35,730 bases of DNA, taken from NCBI GenBank assembly GCA_900553515.1, contig USDN01000024.1, positions 1-35,730 on the forward strand, in the 5' to 3' direction. A model generated the notes under the pieces. The model had not been told where the DNA came from. It did not search any database and was given only the letters and a program-made list of their open reading frames with translations. Made by a program: the position numbers and the translations under genes. This stretch comes from an uncultured Blautia sp. (lineage in GTDB: Bacteria; Bacillota; Clostridia; Lachnospirales; Lachnospiraceae). Shown piece after piece: positions 24,231 through 33,040 of the stretch. Within the stretch, counting starts at the first letter, position 1; every line of letters starts with the position of its first letter.

Positions 24231-25115
24231 ATGAAAAATCTGAAAAAGAAATTTCGATTTCGTATTCATTTAAAAAGCAAACATCTTCTGGTGATCATGA
24301 CCTTTTTCTGTGTCAGCGCCATAGTAGCCACACTTGCGTCAGGAGTGACCTCATCTCCGGTAAAAGAAATGGCCGGAATGATCGTAGTTCCTTTTGAAAA
24401 ATCTATTGCAGCGATCGGCTCATGGCTTATGGATATGAACCAGACTTTTCGGGAAAAAGAAGATCTGATTGCTCAGAATAAAGAACTTCAGACCACTGTA
24501 GATTCTCTTACTGAGCAGAATAATATCCTGATCCAGGATCAGGCTGAACTTGCAAGGCTGGAAGAGCTTTACGAACTGGATAAGGAATATTCTGACTATC
24601 CAAAAGTCGCCGCAAGGATCATCGCCAAAGATCCGGGAAACTGGTATGATACTTTTATGATCAACCGGGGCAGCAAAGACGGTGTTCGCGTAAACAACAA
24701 TGTGATCGCAGGAAAGGGTCTCGTTGGTATTGTAACAGAGGTTGGATCTACCTGGGCAACTGTCCGTTCCATTATCGATGACAGCAGCAATGTCAGTGCC
24801 ATGACAGTCAGTACAGATGACACCTGTGTGATCGAAGGGGATCTGGAACTGATCGATGAAGGAAAGCTTCGCTTCAGTCAGCTGTATGACAGAGAAGACA
24901 AGGTTTCCGTAGGAGAAAGGATCGTTACTTCAAATATCAGTGAAAAATATGTGGAAGGCCTGTTCATCGGATATGTCAGTGAGATCGAACTGGATACCAA
25001 TAATCTGACAAAAACCGGCACCATTGTTACCCCTGTTGACTTTCAGCATTTAAAAGATGTTTTTGTTATCACTGTCAATAAAGAAGACGCGATCCAGGGA
25101 GGCGCAGAGTCATGA
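24231..25115 (+). CDS. mreC: Rod-shape-determining protein MreC
   Basis: This 294-residue bitopic protein has a basic cytoplasmic N-terminus, one membrane helix (about 19-38), a coiled-coil segment (about 70-110, EDLIAQNKELQTTVDSL) and the extracytoplasmic beta domain with ARIIAKDPGNWYDTFMINRGSKDG and GLVGIVTEVG. It links MreB to PBP2 and RodA. AGGAG precedes the start. The stop overlaps mreD (ATGA). Confidence 0.95.
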   Translation: MKNLKKKFRFRIHLKSKHLLVIMTFFCVSAIVATLASGVTSSPVKEMAGMIVVPFEKSIAAIGSWLMDMNQTFREKEDLIAQNKELQTTVDSLTEQNNILIQDQAELARLEELYELDKEYSDYPKVAARIIAKDPGNWYDTFMINRGSKDGVRVNNNVIAGKGLVGIVTEVGSTWATVRSIIDDSSNVSAMTVSTDDTCVIEGDLELIDEGKLRFSQLYDREDKVSVGERIVTSNISEKYVEGLFIGYVSEIELDTNNLTKTGTIVTPVDFQHLKDVFVITVNKEDAIQGGAES

Positions 25116-25639
25116 AAAGTAAGATCGTTTTGTTTTTTACGATCATCGTATGTTTTCTTTTGCAGTCCACTCTGATCCATACCATTGCAATAGGGTCCAT
25201 CACACCTAATCTGCTCTTGATCCTCTGTGTGTCCATGGGATTGATGCGGGGACGAAAAAGCGGTATGTGGACTGGCTTTTTCTGCGGCGCTCTGACGGAT
25301 CTGTTTTTTGGGTCTGTGCTGGGCTTTTATGCCATGGTCTATATGTTTGCCGGCTTTTTAAGCGGCTATACCTACCGTATCTACTATGACGATGATCTGA
25401 AGGTTCCCATGCTTCTGACGGCAGTCATGGATCTTTTTTATAATATGGCTGTCTATGGGCTGCAGTTCCTTCTGAGAGGCCGTCTTGGGCTTTTTACCTA
25501 TCTGTATCGGATCATCATTCCTGAAATTGTTTATACCGTATTTCTTACCGTGATCGTTTACAGGATCTTTTATCACATCAATCACCGGTTTATGAATCCA
25601 GTAAGGAAAGAAAGTGAGTCTATTTGGGTACTAAAATAA
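25112..25639 (+). CDS. mreD: Rod-shape-determining membrane protein MreD
   Basis: The 175-residue protein has about five membrane helices and the family-typical start (LQSTLIHTIAIGSITPNLLLI), then GFFCGALTDLFFGSVLGFYA. It is a partner of MreC in the elongasome. The start overlaps the mreC stop and has GGGAGG upstream. The 3' end overlaps the PBP2 start by 16 bases. Confidence 0.92.
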   Translation: MKSKIVLFFTIIVCFLLQSTLIHTIAIGSITPNLLLILCVSMGLMRGRKSGMWTGFFCGALTDLFFGSVLGFYAMVYMFAGFLSGYTYRIYYDDDLKVPMLLTAVMDLFYNMAVYGLQFLLRGRLGLFTYLYRIIIPEIVYTVFLTVIVYRIFYHINHRFMNPVRKESESIWVLK

Positions 25640-28530
25640 AAAAACTGATCAAAAAAATACAACTGAAGAGAACCACTGTCCTTGTGATCGTGTTCGTTCT
25701 GATGTCTTTTATCCTGATCCGTCAGCTTTTTGACCTGCAGATCATCCAGGGAGAAAATTATATCAGTGAATTCGAAAGCAGGACTACCAAAAAAAGGATC
25801 CTCAAAAGCACCAGAGGAAATATCTATGGCAGGAACGGTGAGCTGATCGCTTCCAATGTGCTTTCCTATTCTCTTACCTTTGAAGATAATGGAAGCTATG
25901 AGACAACTCGGGAAAGAAACCTGACTTTGAACGGAGTTGCTTATCGGGTTCTGCAGATCCTTGCAGAAAACGGTGATTCTCTTTTAAGAGATTTCCATAT
26001 CATCATAGATGAAAACGGAGAATACGCCTTCGATGTGGGAGAAGGCTTTACATTAAGCCGTTTTAAGGCAGACATTTACGGACATCCTCTGATTGATGAC
26101 CTGACTCCGGAGGAGGCTTCTGCAACAGCGGCTGAAATGATCGAATATCTCAGCGGAGGCGGGGTTAATGGATTTTCTATTGTCCTTTATGGAGAAAATG
26201 CCTATACTCCGGAGGAACTGGAAAAATACGGTCTGCCTGAAGAACTGACCAAACAGGAAGTGCTGGATATTGCCACCATGCGATATAAACTGAATACCAA
26301 CAGTTTCCAGCGTTATATGGCGGTTACGATCGCTACCAATGTCAGCGAAAGTACGGTCGCGGCAGTTATGGAAAACCAGAGTCAGCTTCAGGGTATTGAT
26401 GTGCTGGAGGACTCCGTACGCCAGTATGTTGATGATGAAAGTATGGGTCCCCTTCTTGGCTATACCGGCCGGGCTTCTGCAGAAGAACTGGAACAGCTGA
26501 AGGAAGAAAATCCTGAATATTCCAACGATGCCATCATTGGAAAAGCAGGGATAGAACAGTATATGGAACTGGATCTGCAGGGAACGGACGGAGAAGAAAC
26601 CGTTATCGTAGATAACCTTGGAAAAGTACTGAGTATTGACGACAGTACTATCGTAGAACCCGTAGCAGGAAATGATGTATATCTGACTATTGATCCTGAC
26701 TGGCAGAGCGCCATCTATCAGATCCTGAAGCAAAGAGTTGCCGGCGTCCTTCTGACACGTATCGAAAACACAAAAAAATTTGATTTTGAGGCTGTAAAGG
26801 ATGCCAGTCAGATTTCTGTGCCGATCTATGATGTGTACAATGCTCTTGTTGCCAACAGTGTCATTGACATTACCAGATTTAACGAGGAAGAGGCCTCTGA
26901 CACAGAAAAAAATTTATATGCCAAATTTCAACAGAAACAGCAGGAAATTTTTGATACAATATCTAACAGGCTGACCACCGATAATCCGCCTGCCTATAAG
27001 GACGAATCCGAGGAGGTGCAGGAATACCTGTCCTATATCTGTGATACCATACTCAGGGATACTCTGGGTGTGATCGATAAAGATGCCGTAGATACTTCTG
27101 ATGCCACCTATCAGGCATGGGTAACAGAGAAAAGTATCAGTCTCAGAGAATATCTGAACTATGCTGCAAGCCAGAACTGGATCGATATTTCTGTGATCTC
27201 GCCGGAGGGAGAGTATCTGGACTCTGCTGAAATTTACCGGTCACTGACAGATTATGTAGTGGATTACCTGAAAACAGATCCTGGCTTTTCCAAGCTCCTG
27301 TATAAGTATCTGCTTATGAATGATGAGATTTCCGGACAGCAGCTTTGCCTTGTACTGTATGAACAGGGAGTGCTGTCCAAGGATGATGAAGCCTATGCAG
27401 GACTTGCTGACGGATCTACCACAGCTTATGATTTTATGGTAAACAAGATTGCCAATCTGGAGATAGAGCCTGCACAGCTGGCTTTGAAACCCTGTTCCGC
27501 ATCTGCAGTTGTCACAGATGTAAAAACCGGAAAAGTAGTTGCCTGCGTATCCTACCCTGGATATGACAACAACCGTCTCAGCAACAACATGGATACCGAT
27601 TACTATACAAAGCTGTCTCTGGATATGTCCAGTCCCTTCTTTAACAAGGCTACACAGCAGACGACTGCACCTGGTTCCACTTTGAAACTTCTTTCAGCCG
27701 TGACTGGTATGATGGAAGATCTGGTAGAACCGGATACCTATATTGAATGTACCGGTAAATTTGATCTGGTGACACCGCCGATCAACTGCTGGAATAAAAG
27801 CGGACATGGATCTTTGGAGATCACAACAGCTATTGAACAGTCCTGTAACTATTATTTTAATATGATCGGTTTTGAAGCCGGAAAAGCAGCCAATAACAAG
27901 TTTTCGGAAAATCAAAGCCTTTCCAAACTGCAGAAATATGCTGCAGAGTTCGGACTGGATCAAAAAACAGGGATCGAGATTTCAGAAGCAACTCCTCATG
28001 TGTCAGACAGTAAAGCAGTTCCTTCCTATATCGGACAGGGAAATCATCTTTATACTACCAGCCAGCTTGCACGCTATGTGACCGCACTGGCTACTTCCGG
28101 AACCGTATATGATCTGTCTCTTCTTGATAAAGTGACGGATTCTCAGGGACAGACATTGAAGACCTTTGATCCTGTAGTATCCCGGGAGATGACAGATGTA
28201 CCTTCCGGTGTATGGTCAGATATCCAGGAAGGTATGCGCCGGGTAGTACAGACACATGAACAGTTTAACGGACTTGGCGTTGCACTTTCCGGTAAAACAG
28301 GTACCGCAGAGATCGACTACCATCAGCCAAACCATGGTCTTTTTATCGGATATGCACCTTCCGATGCACCTGAGTATGCCATTGCCGTACGTATTGCCAA
28401 TGGATATTCCTCTGGTAATGCCTGTACCACGGCAAATGATATCATGAAATACATTTTTGACCTGGCAGAAGATGAGGAGATCCTTACAGGATATGCTTCT
28501 ACGGATGTCAGCAACACCTCCAACGACTGA
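25624..28530 (+). CDS. mrdA: Penicillin-binding protein 2 (class B transpeptidase) with a large insertion
   Basis: This 968-residue peptidoglycan transpeptidase of the elongasome is well above the usual 600-720. It has one N-terminal membrane helix (about 16-36), a PBP dimer region with STRGNIYGRNG, and LLGYTGRAS and GKAGIEQYMELDLQG before the catalytic domain. The active-site motifs are Ser685-T-L-Lys688, Ser740-C-N742 and Lys891-T-G893. DVYLTIDPDWQ (from 351) and SASAVVTDVKTGKVV (about 625) normally lie close together; here about 240 acidic, helix-rich residues separate them. The start is TTG at 25624, inside mreD, with AAGGAAAG upstream. It is translationally close to mreD and followed by minD. 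Confidence 0.92.
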   Translation: MGTKIKKLIKKIQLKRTTVLVIVFVLMSFILIRQLFDLQIIQGENYISEFESRTTKKRILKSTRGNIYGRNGELIASNVLSYSLTFEDNGSYETTRERNLTLNGVAYRVLQILAENGDSLLRDFHIIIDENGEYAFDVGEGFTLSRFKADIYGHPLIDDLTPEEASATAAEMIEYLSGGGVNGFSIVLYGENAYTPEELEKYGLPEELTKQEVLDIATMRYKLNTNSFQRYMAVTIATNVSESTVAAVMENQSQLQGIDVLEDSVRQYVDDESMGPLLGYTGRASAEELEQLKEENPEYSNDAIIGKAGIEQYMELDLQGTDGEETVIVDNLGKVLSIDDSTIVEPVAGNDVYLTIDPDWQSAIYQILKQRVAGVLLTRIENTKKFDFEAVKDASQISVPIYDVYNALVANSVIDITRFNEEEASDTEKNLYAKFQQKQQEIFDTISNRLTTDNPPAYKDESEEVQEYLSYICDTILRDTLGVIDKDAVDTSDATYQAWVTEKSISLREYLNYAASQNWIDISVISPEGEYLDSAEIYRSLTDYVVDYLKTDPGFSKLLYKYLLMNDEISGQQLCLVLYEQGVLSKDDEAYAGLADGSTTAYDFMVNKIANLEIEPAQLALKPCSASAVVTDVKTGKVVACVSYPGYDNNRLSNNMDTDYYTKLSLDMSSPFFNKATQQTTAPGSTLKLLSAVTGMMEDLVEPDTYIECTGKFDLVTPPINCWNKSGHGSLEITTAIEQSCNYYFNMIGFEAGKAANNKFSENQSLSKLQKYAAEFGLDQKTGIEISEATPHVSDSKAVPSYIGQGNHLYTTSQLARYVTALATSGTVYDLSLLDKVTDSQGQTLKTFDPVVSREMTDVPSGVWSDIQEGMRRVVQTHEQFNGLGVALSGKTGTAEIDYHQPNHGLFIGYAPSDAPEYAIAVRIANGYSSGNACTTANDIMKYIFDLAEDEEILTGYASTDVSNTSND

Positions 28531-28614
28531 TGCTTCGTTCCGGTGTATTATCATTTAAAATACCAGCGAGAAGACCAGAATCATGGAACATATTTTTTAG
28601 GAGGAATCAGAAAC

Positions 28615-29403
28615 ATGGGTGAAGTCATTGTTATTACGTCCGGAAAGGGCGGCGTAGGAAAAACTACAACTGTTGCCAATATTGGAACAGGGCTTGCTAT
28701 GACGGGCAAAAAAACAGTTGTGGTGGATACCGATATCGGTCTTCGCAATCTGGATGTAGTACTTGGACTGGAAAACAGAATTGTCTATAATCTAGTAGAT
28801 GTCATAAACGGAAGCTGCCGCCTCAGACAGGCTTTGATAAAAGACCGGCGTCATCAGGAACTGTTTCTTCTTCCGTCTGCTCAGACGAAAGATAAATCAG
28901 CAGTATCACCAGAGCAGATGATCAAACTTACCGATGAATTACGGGAAGAATTTGACTATGTGCTTCTGGACTGTCCGGCAGGAATCGAACAGGGCTTTAA
29001 AAATGCCATCGCAGGAGCGGACAAGGCTCTTGTAGTAACAACGCCGGAAGTTTCTGCCATCCGTGATGCGGATCGGATCATTGGTCTTCTGGAAGCAAAT
29101 GATCTTCGGGATATCCATCTGGTCATCAACCGGTTAAGACCGGATATGATCGCCAGGGGAGATATGATGTCCGTGGATGATGTGATCGAAATCCTTGCTG
29201 TAAATCTGATCGGAACAATTCCGGATGATGAGCAGATCGTTATATCTACCAATCAGGGAGAACCTCTGTCCGGACATAAATCGCCTGCAGAGGAGGAGTA
29301 CAGAAATATTTGTCAGCGTCTTATGGGACAGGAGATCCCGTTTATGGATATCAGTCCTAAAAAAGGAATGTTCCACAGGCTGAGCAGGATCTTTAAAAAA
29401 TAA
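28615..29403 (+). CDS. minD: Septum site-determining ATPase MinD
   Basis: The 262-residue protein has the deviant Walker A SGKGGVGKTTT (8-18), switch regions DTDIGLRNLD and LLDCPAGIEQGF, and a C-terminal amphipathic helix rich in basic residues (MFHRLSRIFKK) for membrane binding. It positions the division site with MinE. AGGAGG lies upstream of the ATG at 28615. The gap to PBP2 is only 84 bases, so minC, often found here, is absent. Confidence 0.96.
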   Translation: MGEVIVITSGKGGVGKTTTVANIGTGLAMTGKKTVVVDTDIGLRNLDVVLGLENRIVYNLVDVINGSCRLRQALIKDRRHQELFLLPSAQTKDKSAVSPEQMIKLTDELREEFDYVLLDCPAGIEQGFKNAIAGADKALVVTTPEVSAIRDADRIIGLLEANDLRDIHLVINRLRPDMIARGDMMSVDDVIEILAVNLIGTIPDDEQIVISTNQGEPLSGHKSPAEEEYRNICQRLMGQEIPFMDISPKKGMFHRLSRIFKK

Positions 29404-29436
29404 CCGCATGGCGGAATGATATAGGAGGGGCTTTCT

Positions 29437-29688
29437 TTGAGGATCATTTTACAGGGAAAAGATCGTTCCGCAGGCTATGCGAAAAACCGGATGAAGCTTC
29501 TTCTGGTGTCGGAACGGATCAATTGCTCTCCACAGATGATGACAATGCTGAAAAACGATCTGATACATACAGTAAAAAAATATATAACCATTGATGAAGC
29601 ACAGGTAAACATCCACATTACCCAGAACCCTGCGGTTCTCCATGCGGATATCCCTGTCAGATCTAAAAAGGAACAAAAGACAAAATGA
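29437..29688 (+). CDS. minE: Cell division topological specificity factor MinE
   Basis: This 83-residue protein stimulates MinD ATPase. The anti-MinCD helix region reads AKNRMKLLLVSERINCSPQMM, followed by the dimerisation domain ending near VNIHITQ. The start is TTG at 29437 with AGGAGGGG at 29423-29430. The N-terminus (RIILQGKDRSAG) is shorter and less aromatic than the usual membrane-targeting leader. The stop overlaps rodA as ATGA. Confidence 0.92.
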   Translation: MRIILQGKDRSAGYAKNRMKLLLVSERINCSPQMMTMLKNDLIHTVKKYITIDEAQVNIHITQNPAVLHADIPVRSKKEQKTK

Positions 29689-30842
29689 TTAAACAGTATA
29701 AGCTGCGTTTTTACAATTTCAGACTGCTTTTTCTGCTGCTTACAGTCAGTTCAATCGGTGTCCTTCTGGTAAGCACCGCCAGGAAAGATCTTATGACAAA
29801 GCAGATCTCAGGTGTCATTATGGGACTTGTCATTATGGTGATCGTCTCTTTGATCGATTATTCCTGGATCAGTAACTTCCAGTGGATCATGTATGGCGGA
29901 AATATTGCACTGCTTCTTATCGTACGTCTTTTTGGTGATTCTGCCAATGGAGCTGCCAGATGGATTGATTTTGGTTTTATCCGTTTTCAGCCTACAGAAC
30001 TGGCAAAGATCATCATTATTCTGTTTTTTGCCAGATTTTTCATGGATCATGAGGAAGATCTGAATTCGCCCAGGACACTGGCGAAATCAGCAGTTCTTCT
30101 TGCTGCACCGCTTTTTCTTATTCTGGAGCAGCCTGACCTGAAAAATACGATTATGATCACAGCAGTATTCTGTATTTTGATCTATATAGCCGGTCTCAGC
30201 TACCGGGTCATCGGAGGTGTTCTTCTGATTGCAGTTCCATTGATGATCATTTTCCTGATGATTGTTGTACAGCCGGAGCAGAAGCTGCTCAAGGACTATC
30301 AGAGGAATCGTATCATGGCATTTCTTTATCCGGAAAATGAAGAATACTCAGATGATACAGAACAGCAGAACAATTCCAAAATGGCGATTGCTTCCGGTGA
30401 ACTTACCGGAAAAAGACTGTCCGGCGATCAGGTGACATCGGTCAATGACGGCAATTTCGTTGCAGAAAACCAGACAGACTTTATTTTTGCAGTGGCAGGG
30501 GAAGAGTATGGATTTCTTGGCTGTACCACAATTATTGTTCTTCTGCTTTTTATAGCGCTGGAATGTATCCGGATGGGATTAAGGGCAAAAGACCTTTCAG
30601 GAAAGATCATATGCTGCGGAATGGGAAGTATTGTTTCGCTGCAGAGTTTTTTGAATATCTGTGTTGCTACCGGTATGGGGCCTAACACAGGAACACCGCT
30701 CCCTTTTGTAAGCTATGGACTGACTTCTCTTGTCAGCCTTTATATCGGAATGGGACTGGTGCTGAATGTAGGCCTTCAGAGCAGTGCTTATAACAAAGAA
30801 CTCCAGAAAACCATTGCAGATAAGAAAGAGGAATATTTATGA
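29685..30842 (+). CDS. rodA: RodA/FtsW-family SEDS peptidoglycan polymerase
   Basis: This 385-residue glycosyltransferase has about ten membrane helices. Family motifs are NGAARWIDFGFIRFQPTELAK, the large outer loop ending NQTDFIFAVAGEEYGFLG with the essential aspartate at Asp265, and TGTPLPFVSYGLTS. The location after PBP2 and the Min genes favours RodA over FtsW. It overlaps minE upstream and the carboxypeptidase downstream by four bases each. Confidence 0.93.
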   Translation: MIKQYKLRFYNFRLLFLLLTVSSIGVLLVSTARKDLMTKQISGVIMGLVIMVIVSLIDYSWISNFQWIMYGGNIALLLIVRLFGDSANGAARWIDFGFIRFQPTELAKIIIILFFARFFMDHEEDLNSPRTLAKSAVLLAAPLFLILEQPDLKNTIMITAVFCILIYIAGLSYRVIGGVLLIAVPLMIIFLMIVVQPEQKLLKDYQRNRIMAFLYPENEEYSDDTEQQNNSKMAIASGELTGKRLSGDQVTSVNDGNFVAENQTDFIFAVAGEEYGFLGCTTIIVLLLFIALECIRMGLRAKDLSGKIICCGMGSIVSLQSFLNICVATGMGPNTGTPLPFVSYGLTSLVSLYIGMGLVLNVGLQSSAYNKELQKTIADKKEEYL

Positions 30843-31909
30843 GAAATGAACAGCCATCCGCAGCGCGAAACCGCAATGCAGCCCGCATAAAAAGATTAAA
30901 ACAGAGACGCAGAAGAAAGATCATCCGTATGATCCTCACGGCGCTTCTTATTGTTGCGTCTATATCCGGACTTGCAGCTTTAGGCTTTATTGCCAAAGAT
31001 TTAATCTTTAAAGAACCTGTACAGGCATACCATATTTCGAAAGAATTTTCCGGAACCACAGGTTCCGCAGCAGAAGGAAAGGCGAAACTTTTTGCTTCTG
31101 ATCTCTGTGTTGTCACAGAAGATAAGCTTTTGGATCAGGTAAGCCTGGAAGAAGATCAGGAAGGTCTTCTTTTTGATATCACAGACAAAGAGGTGATCTA
31201 TTCTAAAGGAGCTTATACCAGAGTATATCCGGCAAGTATTACAAAGATCATGACAGCTCTTCTTGCTTTTAAATATGGAAATATGGAAGATGTTGTTACG
31301 ATTACAGAAGAAAATGTGACACTTGAGGAAGGCTCTCAGGTAATCGGCTTTCTGGCCGGTGATAAGGTTACCATGGACGAGCTTGTTCACGGTCTCCTGG
31401 TATATTCCGGAAATGATGCCGCATCAGCCATCGCCACACATATCGGTCTTACAACAGAGAAATTTGTGGAGATGATGAACAGCTATGCAAGAGAGCTTGG
31501 TTGTACGGGAACACATTTTACAAACCCTCATGGTCTTCAGGATGAGAACCATTATACTACACCATATGATATTTACCTGATGCTTAAGGAAGCTTTACAG
31601 TACCCGGAATTTACAGAGATCACACAGCTTGGTTCTTATACCATTTCTTATGAAAGAAGCTGGGGAGAGCAGGTAAATACAGCGCTTCTGGCTACCGATC
31701 ACTATCTGACCGGCGAAGCAAACGCACCAAAAGGAATCACGATCCTGGGAGGAAAAACCGGAACGACAAGTGATGCGGGAAACTGTCTGGCACTTCTTTC
31801 TCAAAATGCATACGGGGAACCTTATGTTTCCATTGTTATGGGTGCTTCTACTAAGGAGCTTCTGTATCAGCAGATGAGCTCTCTGTTGGAAAATGCAAAT
31901 AACGAATAA
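30839..31909 (+). CDS. D-alanyl-D-alanine carboxypeptidase (PBP5/DacA family)
   Basis: The 356-residue serine peptidase trims peptidoglycan stem peptides outside the membrane. A very basic N-terminus (RIKRLKQRRRRKIIR) precedes one membrane helix (about 31-54). The active-site motifs are Ser133-I-T-Lys136, Ser190-G-N192 and Lys306-T-G308. At 356 residues it ends shortly after the catalytic domain and lacks the long C-terminal anchor domain of E. coli PBP5, so it is probably held by its N-terminal helix. It is the last gene of the wall operon. Confidence 0.94.
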   Translation: MRNEQPSAARNRNAARIKRLKQRRRRKIIRMILTALLIVASISGLAALGFIAKDLIFKEPVQAYHISKEFSGTTGSAAEGKAKLFASDLCVVTEDKLLDQVSLEEDQEGLLFDITDKEVIYSKGAYTRVYPASITKIMTALLAFKYGNMEDVVTITEENVTLEEGSQVIGFLAGDKVTMDELVHGLLVYSGNDAASAIATHIGLTTEKFVEMMNSYARELGCTGTHFTNPHGLQDENHYTTPYDIYLMLKEALQYPEFTEITQLGSYTISYERSWGEQVNTALLATDHYLTGEANAPKGITILGGKTGTTSDAGNCLALLSQNAYGEPYVSIVMGASTKELLYQQMSSLLENANNE

Positions 31910-31919
31910 CTATGTCATA

Positions 31920-31955
31920 AAAACCATTTTACTGATAAAGTAGGATGGTTTTTTT
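31920..31955 (+). terminator. Intrinsic terminator closing the cell-wall operon
   Basis: The 14-base arms AAAACCATTTTACT and AGTAGGATGGTTTT pair with two G-T wobbles around the loop GATAA. With the adjoining T bases this gives a seven-T run ending at 31955. Confidence 0.88.
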
Positions 31956-31996
31956 GTCAACTCAAATATTTTGATAATAAAATTATTTGAGTTGAC
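31956..31996. promoter_or_regulatory. Long inverted repeat overlapping the degV-family promoter
   Basis: The perfect 13-base arms GTCAACTCAAATA (31956-31968) and TATTTGAGTTGAC (31984-31996) continue inward as TTTT / AAAA with one bulge. The right arm covers the -35 TTGACA. A DNA operator is more likely than a terminator, because no U tract follows. Confidence 0.7.
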
Positions 31997-32020
31997 AAAT
32001 ATCGACATTTGTATTATCAT
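31992..32020 (+). promoter_or_regulatory. Promoter of the DegV-family gene
   Basis: A consensus TTGACA (31992-31997), a 17-base spacer and TATCAT (32015-32020) predict transcription from about 32027. A second TATAAT at 32061-32066 lies too close to the ribosome binding site to be useful. Confidence 0.75.
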
Positions 32021-32083
32021 AAAGCCATTGATGTAGTTATCAAAACTATATGATAAAATATATAATACCAAATGGAGAAAAAT

Positions 32084-32914
32084 ATGAGAATAAAAATCGT
32101 CACAGATTCTGCTTCCAATATGACAGCTTTGGATGGTGTGCCTTTTGAATCTGTTCCTTTAAGAATCGTAACTGAAGAAAAAGAATATGTAGATCACAGC
32201 GATCTTGATATCCAGCAGATGGTACAGGAGCTGCATTCTTATTCTGGCCGTTCACAGACTGCATGTCCGGGAATGGGCGACTGGCTTCAGGCTTTTGAAG
32301 ATTATGACGTAATCTTTTGTGTAACCATCATAAGCAGGCTTTCCGGAAGCTATAATGCGGCAATGGCGGCAAAAATGGAATATGAAGAAGAAAATCCCGG
32401 AAGAAAGGTTTTTGTACTGGATTCCTATTCTGCCGGTCCGGAAATGAAACTGCATCTGGAAAAGCTGAGAGAAATGGTTCTGGAGGGAAAAGATTTTGAC
32501 ACAATAAGCAGACAGATCCAGGAATATAAAAATAATCATACAGCTCTTGTATTTTCACTCCAGTCTCTTCGCAACCTTGCAAATAATGGAAGAGTCAGTC
32601 CTGCAGTTGCCAAAATCTGCAGTGTCATCGGAATCCGTGTGGTAGGGGACGTAAATGAAGAAGGACTGCATCCTACCGATAAATGCAGAGGAGAAAAAAA
32701 AGCAGTTTCAGAACTTTTACGCAATATGAAAAGATTAGGATATAACGGAAAAAGGGTGCTGATCGACCACTGCTATAATGAATCCGGCGCAGAACAGCTT
32801 CAGGATCTCATCAAAAAAGAGTATCCGGAAGCAGATATCATCATTGACAAAACCCGCGGACTCTGCAGCTTTTACGCTGAAAAAGGCGGACTTATGGTTG
32901 GATTTGAAAGATAA
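32084..32914 (+). CDS. DegV-family fatty-acid-binding protein
   Basis: This 276-residue protein has the two-domain DegV/FakB fold. It begins IKIVTDSASNM, has the lipid-binding serine region ISRLSGSYNAA, SLQSLRNLANNGRVS, and ends near TRGLCSFYAEKGGLMVGF. Family members bind fatty acids, and FakB types present them to the kinase FakA; no fakA is nearby. The ATG at 32084 has GGAG six bases upstream; an earlier ATG at 32072 lacks one. Expression is probably controlled through the inverted repeat at its promoter. Confidence 0.92.
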   Translation: MRIKIVTDSASNMTALDGVPFESVPLRIVTEEKEYVDHSDLDIQQMVQELHSYSGRSQTACPGMGDWLQAFEDYDVIFCVTIISRLSGSYNAAMAAKMEYEEENPGRKVFVLDSYSAGPEMKLHLEKLREMVLEGKDFDTISRQIQEYKNNHTALVFSLQSLRNLANNGRVSPAVAKICSVIGIRVVGDVNEEGLHPTDKCRGEKKAVSELLRNMKRLGYNGKRVLIDHCYNESGAEQLQDLIKKEYPEADIIIDKTRGLCSFYAEKGGLMVGFER

Positions 32915-32960
32915 GCAGTCCACAAATTTACAGTTTTTTTGGTGAAAATATACAAAACCA

Positions 32961-32989
32961 TTGATTTTCCAACAGGTAACCTGTATTAT
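32961..32989 (+). promoter_or_regulatory. Promoter with palindromic operator for the GH95 gene
   Basis: TTGATT (32961-32966), a 17-base spacer and TATTAT (32984-32989) form the promoter. A perfect palindrome ACAGGT-A-ACCTGT at 32972-32984 fills the spacer, an ideal place for a repressor. Its core CAGGTAACC recurs at 1584-1592, upstream of the PTS gene. Confidence 0.72.
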
Positions 32990-33040
32990 ATTTACGGTTA
33001 TAAAATATTTTTATCCAAGAGAATACGGAGGAAAAAAGAT

